64,000 bases of DNA from Panulirus ornatus (GCF_036320965.1 NC_092250.1:11190100-11254099); one strand, 5' to 3'; counted from the stretch's first letter, positions 27,323 through 45,101 are shown. Program-made: numbers and translations. The notes: a model not told the origin generated them from the sequence alone.

Positions 27323-27816
27323 AATTATTATTATCATTATTATTATTATAATTCTTTTTGTTATTATCATTATCACTATGTCATTATATCATCATAACTC
27401 CTGCATTGCATAATAATCTCCGGTTCTCAGTTCGAATGCCTCACAAGTTAGCCTCCCAACACTTGTGACCATTTTGAAATCGCACGACCAAAGGACTTTT
27501 AATCGAGAGTTTTTTTCGATTATTTGATTTTTTGATGGTCTTGCCCTTTGTATTATATTGTATTCTATTGTATTGTATTGAATTATATTCATTTCTCGAC
27601 CATGGACAGCTTCTTTCACGTCAGGAGCTCGACCAACTTTGGCCACATAAGCCCTTGTGTTCCGGTTGTGACGTTTAATGGTTATCTTCACCAAGTTGGT
27701 TAGATTATAATTGTCAAGTGAAGTCGAAAAGTGGAGTAGACAAAAAGAGAAATTGAGTGTATATGGTCTATTATTCTAATGTAAAGACGTTTTCTCAATC
27801 GAGGATAGAACTGTAG

Positions 27817-27818
<2 letters not shown>

Positions 27819-27879
<61 letters not shown>

Positions 27880-27880
27880 A

Positions 27881-27926
<46 letters not shown>
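27819..27926. repeat. (CA)n microsatellite in duplicon C
   Basis: CA tract interrupted once by CCCAGA, about 40 bp shorter than in duplicon A. Confidence 0.96.
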
Positions 27927-29491
27927 AGGGTTCCTGCAAAAATATACCGTTTTAACTCTGTTTCTCTTCACAGCAAAATTTCATCTGACACCGAATTTCT
28001 TCCTGAATAAAAGTTGACACGTGTGAATCAGAGGGAGGAAGATACCGTGGAGAGAAAATTCTTGGATTTCGTCATGTTGGTCGTCGTTTATTGAGGCTGT
28101 ATGTGTGCTGTGTACCGTGCTACACCTTAACAAAGTCAGTTCCATAATGATTAGGGTATTGAGTCTTGGAATGATTTGAGACGAGAATTGACAAAAAAAA
28201 AATCAGTAAGGAGAATAGTATTTGTTTTTAGTAGTTCACTTACATGAGTAGTTATCTCCTTCATCGGTGCTTCGTATATTTCCGATATCTTCACATGGGC
28301 CAAACAGTCCGACCTGATATCTAGGTTTCTTACGACAGCAGACTGCCTACGATGCGTTTAGAAAGGTACAAATAAGAAAGTTACAATTAGATTCAGTGAG
28401 TCTGAAATATTAACTTCCGTTAGACTGATAATTTACATACATTGTTCCGATACCCAGTAAATATGAATCTTTCCAGTTCAGAAATGAAATCGTTTGACAC
28501 ATGACTACAGACGGGGAAGGCGAAATACACGTATTAGCATTCCAGGATGGTGGGCATAAGGCCCGACTTTGCAATCTGAAGAGGGCTTGGCTACAGGGCT
28601 TTTCGGATCGGCCCTGCATTGCTAAGATAAATTCAGACGAGAGAGCCATTTGCTGGGGATATTTCCGTGGGGATTACAATCACGGAATTCATCCATCTCA
28701 GAGGAACTGGGTTAGGCCAGAGGAAATGAAGGGATGAGACTCGTCCTGCGACGAAATCCTCCTTGAACATGATGGCGAAAGATTAGTATCTGTGAAGACA
28801 TCCCCTGAACCTTCTCGATGTCCTTCTACAAGTCTGAATCACTCAACGATAAGACGAAACACAAGGTGAGTCACACGCTGCCTCTCAGGTCACACCAAGT
28901 CCTCCAGTTTGCTAAGGCGCGGCTTACCACTACGCCTGGACCAGACGCGCGTGGGGTACAACATGCTGCTGGAAAGCCACTCTCCCAGCGGCCTATCCTG
29001 CTTCCACTTTAGAGAAAGGGGCCACTTGAGCCGTAGCCGCCCGTAAAATATGGCCAACAGCGTAAAGCATGTCATGGCCACAGCAGAGCGGAAACCGCGG
29101 ATTCGCCCCTAAAAACTCCTCTCTAATGGAAGCTTCGCGACGTGTTCACCGAGTCCTGAAGAAGCCTTCTGGTAGTGGGACGCGTAAATGGGAAGACATA
29201 GGGCGTTCAGAGGGCTGAAATGAGAGAGAGACTTTCGTGAAACCAGCTTCACCACGTGAGTCGTAGCAGAGAAGCTGGTTACATTACAAGGGAGGAATGG
29301 AAGACAAGTACACATGCGGCAGCTTAAGAGGAATATAACAGCTTACGTATACAAACAGTGAAGAAATAGAAAATATGGTAGGATTGAGCAGGTAGCCTTC
29401 CTCCGAGATACCTTGTAATAGGGTACAATTCTGTTTGTTATGCAGTATATGAGTCGCGTATGTATTGTATTTGAGGATTCTATAGTTATTT

Positions 29492-29624
29492 TATGGGTCT
29501 CTGTGGCGTGGCAGTGAACATTCATGGGGCAGTCAGGGTCGGACGCATAGGTTCGAATCTTAGTAGCGGCGGTCGGTCTACGATCATCCTAGCAATTCAT
29601 CCTCCCATAGGGGCTGGTCTTGAA

Positions 29625-29627
<3 letters not shown>
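29492..29627 (+). mobile_element. tRNA-derived SINE, copy in duplicon C
   Basis: A-box-like tggcgtggcagtg near 29,504 and B-box ggttcgaatct at 29,550-29,560 give the internal Pol III promoter pattern. The tail enters (TA)n. It is the cleanest of the three duplicon copies. Confidence 0.78.

Positions 29628-29702
<75 letters not shown>
29628..29702. repeat. (TA)n between SINE and RTE
   Basis: Pure TA run. Confidence 0.96.

Positions 29703-32866
<3,164 letters not shown>

Positions 32867-32929
<63 letters not shown>
32867..32929. repeat. (TA)n microsatellite
   Basis: TA run followed by T-rich sequence, which is the poly-A tail of the next, minus-strand, RTE copy. Confidence 0.96.
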
Positions 32930-35773
<2,844 letters not shown>

Positions 35774-35797
35774 CACGAGATCACCTGAAGATATACA

Positions 35798-35943
35798 AGA
35801 TAAGACCACACCTCTGCGTCAGGATATGTTCATTCGCCCATCGGTCATTCGACACATGGAATAGTTTACCATCCTCAGTAGGATCGGCAGAGTTCATTAA
35901 TACAATGGATAGAAGATTGGCTTAGCTCAAGAAGGAGCAAGAC
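35798..35943 (+). pseudogene. CR1/Jockey-like LINE C-terminal fragment
   Basis: One frame reads [33 protein letters not shown], stop. The pattern F..R..DTWNSLP..V..A..F....D is the typical C-terminal signature of CR1/Jockey-type ORF2 proteins, downstream of the RT domain. Nothing upstream of the (TA)n belongs to it, so it is a 3' scrap. It may be related to the relic at 12,360-14,210, but the two do not overlap enough to tell. Confidence 0.72.
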
Positions 35944-37231
35944 CTGTACACTGATAAACATGAGACCGTAATCAACAAACGAACCAGACTAACAGTTACA
36001 ATAACCGACGGAAAAGGTCATTGAAATAGCTGGAAGACAGAGGATGTACGAGTATCTGTCAGGATCTGTTATTAGAATATGGAAGGATATGAAGAAGAAT
36101 ATATTAAGTAACGATACGGCGAATCGTAAATGAAACTTAAATAATATAAGTGACACAAACACAAACACAACACTTTATGACCTTTGGTCCGGAGCGGTGG
36201 ACGCGACCAGCTTCCTGAGTGCTGCGGGAGCCTCCGAAAGATAGACGGGATTTCTGGAACAGAAAGTAAGTAAGAAGGTGATTAAGAGAAAGCCAAGTGA
36301 AAAAAAAAAGAAAATATGAGAGTCAGGCATAAAGGATCCACATAGATGATGCTGGTAACAAGTAACAGATGGATAAGTGATATTTCAAACTCGAATGAAT
36401 GAGGGAAGGAATGGACGCCATCAGGATAGGAAATAGTCAAACGTAGTGCCATACTGTAGTCTGCATGGTGATAATGTGGACGACGCCCCTGCATCTCTAA
36501 CCACTTCGTGTACACGCATTCAGTTAGCGTGAGAAGTCTGCCTTCACTCTGCAAAAATAAGGATCATAACTTGTATTTCATCCTCAATAGAGACTGATTT
36601 CTCTTCATATTTTAATGTCTGTGTTTAATCTTTTTCTTCTTGTGACGTTTCCGATTAGTTTTTCGCTATGGCTTTGTCATGTGCAAATGTATCATGTACC
36701 TTTCTTTATGGTGTATAAAAAGAGTTCTGTGGAACCCATATGCCAACACGTGAGGATTTTGCAAGTTATAATTAGGGTCTGATTGTGAATCAGAGAACCT
36801 GGTACACATCAAGTCGTCATTATCTGCAGTATCTGAGGAGCTGACAACATTCAGAAAATGGTACCAATTAGGGATACATCCCATTTACTTGTGATTCCTG
36901 TTATAAAGAGCCTAATTTACGAAAGACACATGACATTCCTGAATCCTTGAAAAAGTAGAAAAAAGAATGAAAACTTCTACGGTAAAACGGCTGCATTGTC
37001 ACCTTACGCCATAGAAAAATTCAAATATTTGCCTTGATAGATGTAAGGATTCTCATAAACGCTCTTCTATGGAAAACTCGAAAAGTGCTTCCCAAAAGGA
37101 GCAGCCCTTTTTGGACAGAGGAGCGAAGTGCAAGGAAGACGAAGACTCGAACCACGGAGAACAGTGAAAGCTTCCAACTGGAACAATAGATGGAAGGAGG
37201 AGCAGAATAATGAACGTGGCTGAAGCTAAAA
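35944..37231. other. Unrecognised intergenic DNA
   Basis: No supported gene. The largest frames are under about 90 codons and unlike any family I know. Confidence 0.55.
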
Positions 37232-37365
37232 CATCCACAGCAGCGGCTAACGTTGCTGACTGTCACGCATTTACCGGCCGCCTGGGTTTCCGGTTCACAG
37301 TCAATTTAGCTACTCATCCTCCGCTAGGGATTGGTCGATGCAACGGGTATCCAGTTCATGCTAGG

Positions 37366-37368
<3 letters not shown>
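37232..37368 (+). mobile_element. tRNA-derived SINE, diverged copy
   Basis: A degenerate A-box (cagcggctaacgttgctgac at 37,241-37,260) and B-box-like ggtttccggttc at 37,284-37,296 precede a body with tcatcctccgctagggattg and gtcgatgcaac. The body matches the duplicon SINE (tcatcctcccataggggctg). Its tail enters (TA)n at 37,369. Confidence 0.68.

Positions 37369-37454
<86 letters not shown>
37369..37454. repeat. (TA)n microsatellite
   Basis: TA run followed by a T-run of about 23 nt that is the poly-A tail of the next minus-strand RTE copy. Confidence 0.96.
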
Positions 37455-37455
<1 letters not shown>

Positions 37456-37459
<4 letters not shown>

Positions 37460-39115
37460 TTTTTTTTTTTTTTTTTTTGCTTTGTTGCTGTCTCCCGCGT
37501 TTGGGAGGTAGCGCAAGGAAACAGACGAAAGAAATGGCCCAACCCACCCCCATACACATGTATATACATACGTCCACACACGCAAATATACATACCTACA
37601 CAGCTTTCCATGGTTTACCCCAGACGCTTCACATGCCCTGATTCAATCCAGTGACAGCACGTCAACCCCGGTATACCACATCGCTCCAATTCACTCTATT
37701 CCTTGCCCTCCTTTCACCCTCCTGCATGTTCAGGCCCCGATCACACAAAATCTTTTTCACTCCATCTTTCCACCTCCAATTTGGTCTCCCTCTTCTCCTC
37801 GTTCCCTCCACCTCCGACACATATATCCTCTTGGTCAACCTTTCCTCACTCATTCTCTCCATGTGCCCAAACCATTTGAAAACACCCTCTTCTGCTCTCT
37901 CAACCACGCTCTTTTTATTTCCACACATCTCTCTTACCCTTACGTTACTTACTCGATCAAACCACCTCACACCACATATTGTCCTCAAACATCTCATTTC
38001 CAGCACATCCATCCTCCTGCGCACAACTCTATCCATAGCCCACGCCTCGCACCCATACAACATTGTTGGAACCACTATTCCTTCAAACATACCCATTTTT
38101 GCTTTCCGAGACAATGTTCTCGACTTCCACACATTCTTCAAGGCTCCCAGAATTTTCGCCCCCTCCCCCACCCTATGATCCACTTCCGCTTCCATGGTTC
38201 CATCCGCTACCAGATCCACTCCCAGATATCTAAAACACTTTACTTCCTCCAGTTTTTCTCCATTCAAACTCACCTCCCAATTGACTTGACCCTCAACCCT
38301 ACTGTACCTAATAACCTTGCTCTTATTCACATTTACTCTTAACTTTCTTCTTTCACACACTTTACCAAACTCAGTCACCAGCTTCTGCAGTTTCTCACAT
38401 GAATCAGCCACCAGCGCTGTATCATCAGCGAACAACAACTGACTCACTTCCCAAGCTCTTTCATCCCCAACAGACTTCATACTTGCCCCTCTTTCCAAAA
38501 CTCTTGCATTCACCTCCCTAACAACCCCATCCATAAACAAATTAAACAATCATGGAGACATCACACACCCCTGCCGCAAACCTACATTCACTGAGAACCA
38601 ATCACTTTCCTCTCTTCTTACACGTACACATGCCTTACATCCTCGATAAAAACTTTTCACTGCTTCTAACAACTTGCCTCCCACACCATATATTCTTAAT
38701 ACCTTCCACATAGCATCTCTATCAACTCTATCATATGCCTTCTCCAGATCCATAAATGCTACATACAAATCCATTTGCTTTTCTAAGTATTTCTCACATA
38801 CATTCTTCAAAGCAAACACCTGATCCACACATCCTCTACCACTTCTGAAACTACACTGCTCTTCCCCAATCTGATGCTCTGTACATACCTTCACCCTCTC
38901 AATCAATACCCTCCCATATAATTTACCAGGAATACTCAACAGACTTATACCTCTGTAATTTGAGCACTCACTCTTATCCCCTTTGCCTTTGTACAATGGC
39001 ACTATGCACGCATTCCGCCAATCCTCAGGCACCTCTCCATGAGTCATACATACATTAAATAACCTTACCAACCAGTCAACAATACAGTCACCCCCTTTTT
39101 TAATAAATTCCACTG
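37456..39115 (-). mobile_element. RTE LINE, left half of a palindromic pair
   Basis: The minus strand runs from VEFIKKGGDCIVDW to the short 3' UTR, open in two pieces: 39,140-38,550 and 38,549-37,662. A TGA in place of TGG (MSP-stop-LFN, at about 38,550) separates them; otherwise the frame is continuous and FADDTALVADS is intact. It carries the uncommon variant CSFRSGRG (Cys-Ser) and VKVCTEHQ, shared only with its partner on the plus strand. The 5' edge joins that partner directly at 39,115/39,116 without a (TA)n. Confidence 0.92.
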
Positions 39116-40877
39116 GTGTTTTGGTCGAGGTGGTGTGCAAAGTGAGAGGGTTAGGGAAAATGATTTGGTAAACAGAGAAGAGGTAGTAAAAGCTTTGCGG
39201 AAGATGAAAGCCGGCAAGGCAGCAGGTTTGGATGGTATTGCAGTGGAATTTATTAAAAAAGAGGGTGACTGTATTGTTGACTGGTTGGTAAGGTTATTTA
39301 ATGTATGTATGACTCATGGAGAGGTGCCTGAGGATTGGCGGAATGCGTGCATAGTGCCATTGTACAAAGGCAAAGGGGATAAGAGTGAGTGCTCAAATTA
39401 CAGAGGTATAAGTCTGTTGAGTATTCCTGGTAAATTATATGGGAGGGTATTGATTGAGAGGGTGAAGGTATGTACAGAGCATCAGATTGGGGAAGAGCAG
39501 TGTAGTTTCAGAAGTGGTAGAGGATGTGTGGATCAGGTGTTTGCTTTGAAGAATGTATGTGAGAAATACTTAGAAAAGCAAAGGGATTTGTATGTAGCAT
39601 TTATGGATCTAGAGAAGGCATATGATAGAGTTGATAGAGATGCTCTGTGGAAGGTATTAAGAATATATGGTGTGGGAGGCAAGTTGTTAAAAGCAGTGAA
39701 AAGTTTTTATCGAGGATGTAAGGCATGTGTACGTGTAGGAAGAGAGGAAAGTGATTGGTTCTCAGTGAATGTAGGTTTGCGGCAGGGGTGTGTGATATCT
39801 CCATGGTTGTTTAATTTGTTTATGGATGGGGTTGTTAGGGAGGTGAATGCAAGAGTTTTGGAAAGAGGGGCAAGTATGAAGTCTGTTGGGGATGAGAGAG
39901 CTTGGGAAGTGAGTCAGTTGTTGTTCGCTGATGATACAGCGCTGGTGGCTGATTCATGTGAGAAACTGCAGAAGCTGGTGACTGAGTTTGGTAAAGTGTG
40001 TGAAAGAAGAAAGTTAAGAGTAAACGTGAATAAGAGCAAGGTTATTAGGTACAGTAGGGTTGAGGGTCAAGTCAATTGGGAGGTGAATTTGAATGGAGAA
40101 AAACTGGAGGAAGTGAAGTGTTTTAGATATCTGGGAGTGGATCTGGCAGCGGATGGAACCATGGAAGCGGAAGTGGATCATAGGGTGGGGGAGGGGGCGA
40201 AAATTCTGGGAGCCTTGAAGAATGTGTGGAAGTCGAGAACATTGTCTCGGAAAGCAAAAATGGGTATGTTTGAAGGAATAGTGGTTCCAACAATGTTGTA
40301 TGGGTGCGAGGCGTGGGCTATGGATAGAGTTGTGCGCAGGAGGATAGATGTGCTGGAAATGAGATGTTTGAGGACAATGTGTGTTGTGAGGTTGTTTGCT
40401 CGAGTAAGTAACGTAAGGGTAAGAGAGATGTGTGGAAATAAAAAGAGCGTGGTTGAGAGAGCAGAAGAGGGTGTTTTGAAATGGTTTGGGCACATGGAGA
40501 GAATGAGTGAGGAAAGATTGACCAAGAGGATATGTGTGTCGGAGGTGGAGGGAACGAAGAGAAGAGGGAGACCAAATTGGAGGTGGAAAGATGGAGTGAA
40601 AAAGATTTTGTGTGATCGGGGCCTGAACATGCAGGAGGGTGAAAGGAGGGCAAGGAATAGAGTGAATTGGAGCGATGTGGTATACCGGGGTTGACGTGCT
40701 GTCACTGGATTGAATCAGGGCGTGTGAAGCTTCTGGGGTAAACCATGGAAAACTGTGTAGGTATGTATATTTGCGTGTGTGGACGTATGTATATACATGT
40801 GTATGGGGGTGGGTTGGGCCATTTCTTTCGTCTGTTTCCTTGCGCTACCTCGCAAACGCGGGAGACAGCGACAATGC

Positions 40878-40892
<15 letters not shown>
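39116..40892 (+). mobile_element. RTE LINE, right half of a palindromic pair
   Basis: Begins at CFGRGGVQSERVRENDLV in the linker before the RT and continues to a short 3' UTR with the tail cgctacctcgcaaacgcggg and poly-A. It shares the rare CSFRSGRG and VKVCTEHQ variants with the minus-strand copy at 37,456-39,115, so both derive from one parent. Two long (TA)n tracts (37,369-37,454 and 40,901-40,974) bound the pair. Confidence 0.92.
39135..40694 (+). CDS. RTE reverse transcriptase, longest uninterrupted frame
   Basis: 519 codons open from a chance ATG to the natural family stop (NWSDVVYRG, stop). In order: RKMKAGKAAGLDGI (about residue 23), EDWRNACIVPLYKGKGD, NYRGISLLSIPGKLYG, CVDQVFALKNVCE, FMDLEKAYDRVDRD, GLRQGCVISPWLFN, LLFADDTALVADS with the catalytic Asp pair, GVDLAADGTMEAE, MLYGCEAWAMDRV and LKWFGHMERMSEERL. 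The endonuclease is absent, so the protein could not nick targets by itself. Substitutions in a conserved stretch (CVVRLFARV where sisters have CGVRWFDRV) suggest decay. The start is arbitrary because the copy is 5'-truncated. Confidence 0.8.
   Translation: MQSERVRENDLVNREEVVKALRKMKAGKAAGLDGIAVEFIKKEGDCIVDWLVRLFNVCMTHGEVPEDWRNACIVPLYKGKGDKSECSNYRGISLLSIPGKLYGRVLIERVKVCTEHQIGEEQCSFRSGRGCVDQVFALKNVCEKYLEKQRDLYVAFMDLEKAYDRVDRDALWKVLRIYGVGGKLLKAVKSFYRGCKACVRVGREESDWFSVNVGLRQGCVISPWLFNLFMDGVVREVNARVLERGASMKSVGDERAWEVSQLLFADDTALVADSCEKLQKLVTEFGKVCERRKLRVNVNKSKVIRYSRVEGQVNWEVNLNGEKLEEVKCFRYLGVDLAADGTMEAEVDHRVGEGAKILGALKNVWKSRTLSRKAKMGMFEGIVVPTMLYGCEAWAMDRVVRRRIDVLEMRCLRTMCVVRLFARVSNVRVREMCGNKKSVVERAEEGVLKWFGHMERMSEERLTKRICVSEVEGTKRRGRPNWRWKDGVKKILCDRGLNMQEGERRARNRVNWSDVVYRG

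Positions 40893-40900
<8 letters not shown>

Positions 40901-40974
<74 letters not shown>
40901..40974. repeat. (TA)n microsatellite
   Basis: TA run between the RTE poly-A and the tail of a minus-strand non-autonomous derivative. Confidence 0.95.
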
Positions 40975-40975
<1 letters not shown>

Positions 40976-41187
40976 TTTTTTTTTAAACTATTCGCCATTT
41001 CCAGCGTTAGCGAGGTAACGTTAAGAACAGAGGACTGGGCCTTTTTTGGAATATCCCCACCTGTCCCCTTCTCTGTTCCTTCTTTTGGAAAATTGAAAAA
41101 AAAAACGAGAAGGGAGGATTTCCAGCCCCCCGCTCCCTTCCCTTTTAGTCGCCTTCTACGACACGCAGGGAATACGTGGGAAGTATA
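40975..41187 (-). mobile_element. Non-autonomous RTE derivative, nearly complete
   Basis: On the minus strand: the 5' end near 41,187 (cttcccacgtattccctgcg), tgtcgtagaaggcgac, gggagcggggggctggaaat, a short T-rich link, ccaaaagaaggaacagagaa, then ggcccagtcctctgttctta and the tail acctcgctaacgctggaaat plus ggcgaatag. It is about 210 bp, with no ORF. It is the best example of this short family because its T-run is not expanded. Confidence 0.8.
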
Positions 41188-41193
41188 TATATA

Positions 41194-41246
41194 CTATCCC
41201 TAGGGATAGGGGAGAAAGAATACTTCCCACGTATTTCCTGCGTGTC
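41194..41246 (+). mobile_element. 5' fragment of RTE or its derivative
   Basis: Plus-strand ccctagggataggggagaaa, gaatacttcccacgtatttc, then cut at the edge of arm 2. It forms a palindrome with the 5' end of the minus-strand derivative at 41,159-41,187. Confidence 0.75.
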
Positions 41247-41575
41247 TACTGAAGAATATCGACATACTATTACCAGGTCACGTGACCGAAACGAAAGTCC
41301 TTTTACTGAAGTTTCATCTCAACGTATACGTTCACATTCTTTAATGAGCTGTATAAAAGAAAAGAAAATAAGGGTAGGACATTTCTGAAACTATATTTCC
41401 TGCCAATAGCAACAAACATTAGTTCATCCAGCACACGATCTCAGGATCAATAGATAAATGAATGTATTTTCTAAACAGTTCGTGCTTGATGTACGTAACC
41501 TTAGTCCTTGAAGAGATGGGAACCTAGAGCAAGGGTTCTTCCTGTATACACTCCATGGTTTCCAACATTTTCGGT

Positions 41576-41806
41576 GATATTCATATGTTTCAAAACCCTG
41601 AGACTTTTTCTTATGGTTGTGTGAATATCAAGAAAAAAATACATGTAACAAATTCACCGCATGAAGAAAATATATTTTTCTTATTCCAAAAACAGAGCTA
41701 TTCTGCCAATGTAATTTATTCTATTGCTATGTTATTGTTATGGGGGTCAAGGTGAGGACAACGAGTGGAGACCATTCTCACCACGGGCCTTTGGAAACCT
41801 AGAGAT
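41576..41806. other. About 230-bp segment present only in arm 2
   Basis: Arm 1 joins aagtcttatttttagcactt directly to gatgaacttcactgaaaatg near 9850, whereas arm 2 has about 230 bp of AT-rich DNA between these points. No terminal repeats or coding motif seen. Confidence 0.6.
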
Positions 41807-42429
41807 CAAGTGCTAAAAATAAGACTTCAACATCGGTCAAAAAGTCGGTTTTCCAAATCTCATATTTCTCCTCTGAGGTTTTGTATGCATCCCTTTATCC
41901 GCTCCGTGCATTTCAATGCAAAGTAATCGGCTCCAGAATGCAAATACGAACGTGCGAAATAAAAGGAACTTTTGTGTGGAGAGAAAGTATTTTCAAGAGA
42001 TATGTCGATAATGCACGAGTATGACGCTGGTATGATGAAGTGTGAGCACAGACTGAGGAACAGACAGATTGTCGTAAACAACCCGAAGCCAGGAGGGCCA
42101 AGTGAGAGCAGCCACAATGTGGCAATGAGGCGGAGGGTCAAACCTTCCTACTGGCAAGACGAAGAAAATGTTGCCTTGAAAAAGATTGTACTGATATTAA
42201 ATACCAGAGAAATGATTATGCGAAAATATGCTAATTAGGGACACTGAATTATAGAAAAATATAAGTTTTAGACAAACGCTTTTCAGTATGATATTAATCT
42301 CACTGCCATCATTTCATTTATTCTCCGATAATGCAGTTCAAGTCATTTCTGGCGACAAGGCCATAATTCTTTTCTATCTTTTTTTCTCAGCAAAGGGAAA
42401 CGTATTCATATCGGATTCATACATAAATG

Positions 42430-42720
42430 TTGAATGGTGTTGGAGGAAAGCTATCCAATGCAGTGATTAACTTTTACCAAGCGAGTAAAACGCATGTGCG
42501 AGTAGGTAAAGAAGAAGGTGAGTGGTATCAGGTAAAGGTAGGTTTCCGGCAAGGGTGTGTAAAGCGAGTAAAACGCATGTGCGAGTAGGTAAAGAAGAAG
42601 GTGAGTGGTATCAGGTAAAGGTAGGTTTCCGGCAAGGGTGTGTAATGTCACCATGACTGTTCTATTCTTTTTAATATGTGTGTGGATGGGCTGGGGAGGG
42701 AAGTGGATGCGAGTGGTTTG
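42430..42720 (+). pseudogene. Decayed RTE-type RT fragment (arm 2 copy)
   Basis: Plus strand: GVGGKLSNAVINFYQASK, HVRVGKEEGEWYQVKVGFRQ, GCVMSP. It is the partner of the relic at 9020-9235. An 83-bp unit is duplicated in tandem here (42,479-42,561 and 42,562-42,644) but single in arm 1, so this duplication is younger than the inverted duplication. Confidence 0.8.
42479..42644 (+). repeat. 83-bp perfect tandem duplication
   Basis: Two adjacent copies beginning aagcgagtaaaacgcatgtg and ending ggcaagggtgtgta. Identical by eye, hence recent or an assembly slip. Confidence 0.9.
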
Positions 42721-43689
42721 TTGGGAGGTCAGACTGTCTGTTGGGGACCGGAAACTGGCTACCCGGACAGTAGCGTAATGGAAGACATGGAGACACCGTA
42801 AATTCCCAGGTAATCGGCCCTTAGCGTAATGTGATTTATGGAGACATCGTAAAGTCATGGTTAATGGGGCATTAGCATAAAGTGAGACATGGAAATGCCA
42901 CACGCTCTCGAGAATTAGGCCATCAACGTAACGTGAGTGAGGTATGGAAACATCATACCAATTTCCAAGACTTTTGAGTTCTTACGTCAAGACTTAACTT
43001 CTACTCATATCCATGACTCCCTTCGAACTTAAACGTCATTATCATTACTACGAAAGGTAGAGGGAACTATAAGTATAAAATCAGTTCCTACTAAATTCAT
43101 TTGCCGTGAAGCCTTCATGACAAGCTAAGGTTATTACATGTGACTGAGATTGAACTATAATTTCACATTTCGTGAGTATTGAGAATTACTGCCTCTCCGC
43201 GCGTCTCAAGGCTACAATATCTTGTGTCCAAATATTCAGCACGTGACCAGTGAACGTTGTCGGCCTCTCTGTCTCTCGCAATACCTTCATCTTACGCTAT
43301 CGATTTTTCGTAAGTTCACACTTGGCACAGAAAATGACTTTCTATTTATCTTATCTGTACAGAGGTCAGATGTCATATCTTAAATTTAAGGTGTTAAAAG
43401 GAATAAAACTTACGATATGCGTGAGTGCGGCTTAACGCGGCTGACAAAGTCAGTAGAAGTTCCACTGGCAATGCACCTTGCGTCCATCCGTGATTTATCC
43501 ATTCATTAGAATATTCCTTTCCCTTCGTCTGTTCGTTCGTCCATCGTCCATCCATCCATTGTCTGTTCATCAATCTGTTGTTCCGTGGTCCATCCATCCG
43601 TCTGTCTATCCAACTGTCCAGCCGTCTCTCTTATTATAGGCAACAGGGGTCTTGAGGGACGGGTCACTCCTGCGTACCATAAGGATCCC

Positions 43690-43920
43690 AATAGAAAATA
43701 GAAAATAAGAATTTCTCTTGTTTTCCGAAACTCATCCCTTGGCTGTCGTCCAGAAGCCTCGCCTCTGAAATTAATCACAGGTGAAAGAGGTCCAAGTTCC
43801 TCAGGCGTGATGTAAGTGCCAAGCATCCTGACGGTGAAACCTCACAGGTCTAGAAGGGAAGCCGTAGTTGGTGCTCTTCCACCTCGGCTGTGACATAGTT
43901 GGACAGGAACTCACTCACAT
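43690..43920 (-). repeat. About 230-bp interspersed repeat, arm 2 copy
   Basis: Arm-2 partner of 7830-8060, on the opposite strand. Confidence 0.68.
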
Positions 43921-44948
43921 AATCCCCTCGTTCTTTATCACTCCGTCTTCCTTCTACCATATACCAGTTGAATACAGTCACCAGTTTCTCTCAGAAAAAA
44001 AGTTACCGACGGTAAACTGCAAAACACGGCTGAGATTTAGAACTCTCTTATATTGAGCCGTAGGAGACACTGGTGGTGGCTCTGCTAACCCTGCAATGAG
44101 AATCTGCCACGGGATAACACACACCAGGTCTTCCAACCCTGGTCGGTGCCAGCGTCACAGGGACTACCGTCACTGGCGCTTTGCATACTAGACAAGGACG
44201 TCAGCGATGGATGGCACTGGAGCAAGAAGAGTCACAGTTGCTGGAGTTGGTGGGTTTTACACAACCTTAGATATACAAACTTATTTACTATAGTTAGCCA
44301 GAAAATACTGCCACACGCATGTTTCTTTCAGTTCAGTTCTCAACTTAGTGCAGCTTCCTAAGAAACCAGTTCGAAACTTCTCTTCAAAAACTATTCGCTT
44401 AAGTAAACCAACCCTAACTAACCCTAACCGAGAGTCAGTTACGTAAGGTTAATGATGTTAATATGAGTTCTGAACTGTCTCCAGGATCCGTCTCCTCCAG
44501 TAACAGTCACTTAGCCTGCCACTGGTTTCCGGGGCGGCCGACATCAGTCACCTTCTCATGAGAACGTAGAGGCGGGCGGCAGCGCCGGTAATCACATTGA
44601 AGGTAACGTGCATCAGCGATAGAGAAGGAGAGCCAGGAAGTGTAAGTAATCAGACGATCTTATATGTTATCAGGAACTACTCCTGGCTACTTATGAGGCT
44701 GGAGTCCTGGCAGACGTGCAAGGATGAAGGTAACGAATGTGGGTCAAGAGGCGTCTTCCAGTTGAGTGTTTAGTTTACTTTGGTGATCTAGGCGGAAGAG
44801 GGAGGTGGTTGAACACAGGAAGGTAAGGTAGAGAAACAAATGATATGTATACAGAACGCTGTCGTATGATTTAGGTTTTACCGAAGTGTGTGCGTCCCTT
44901 GCTTGATAAGTATTTTGGGTTTCTTATAGACAACAATGGACCGAGCGC

Positions 44949-45017
44949 GCATGTGTGTGTGTATATGTGTTTGTGTGTATGTATACGTGTGTGTGTGTGT
45001 TTGTTTGTGTGTATGTA

Positions 45018-45101
<84 letters not shown>

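Noticed and set aside
42479..42644. CRISPR-like direct repeat
   Set aside because: Two adjacent units without spacers in eukaryotic DNA; a simple tandem duplication.
44400..44432. Telomere-like aaccctaactaaccctaac near the middle of arm 2
   Set aside because: Only about two imperfect units; too short to be an interstitial telomere array.
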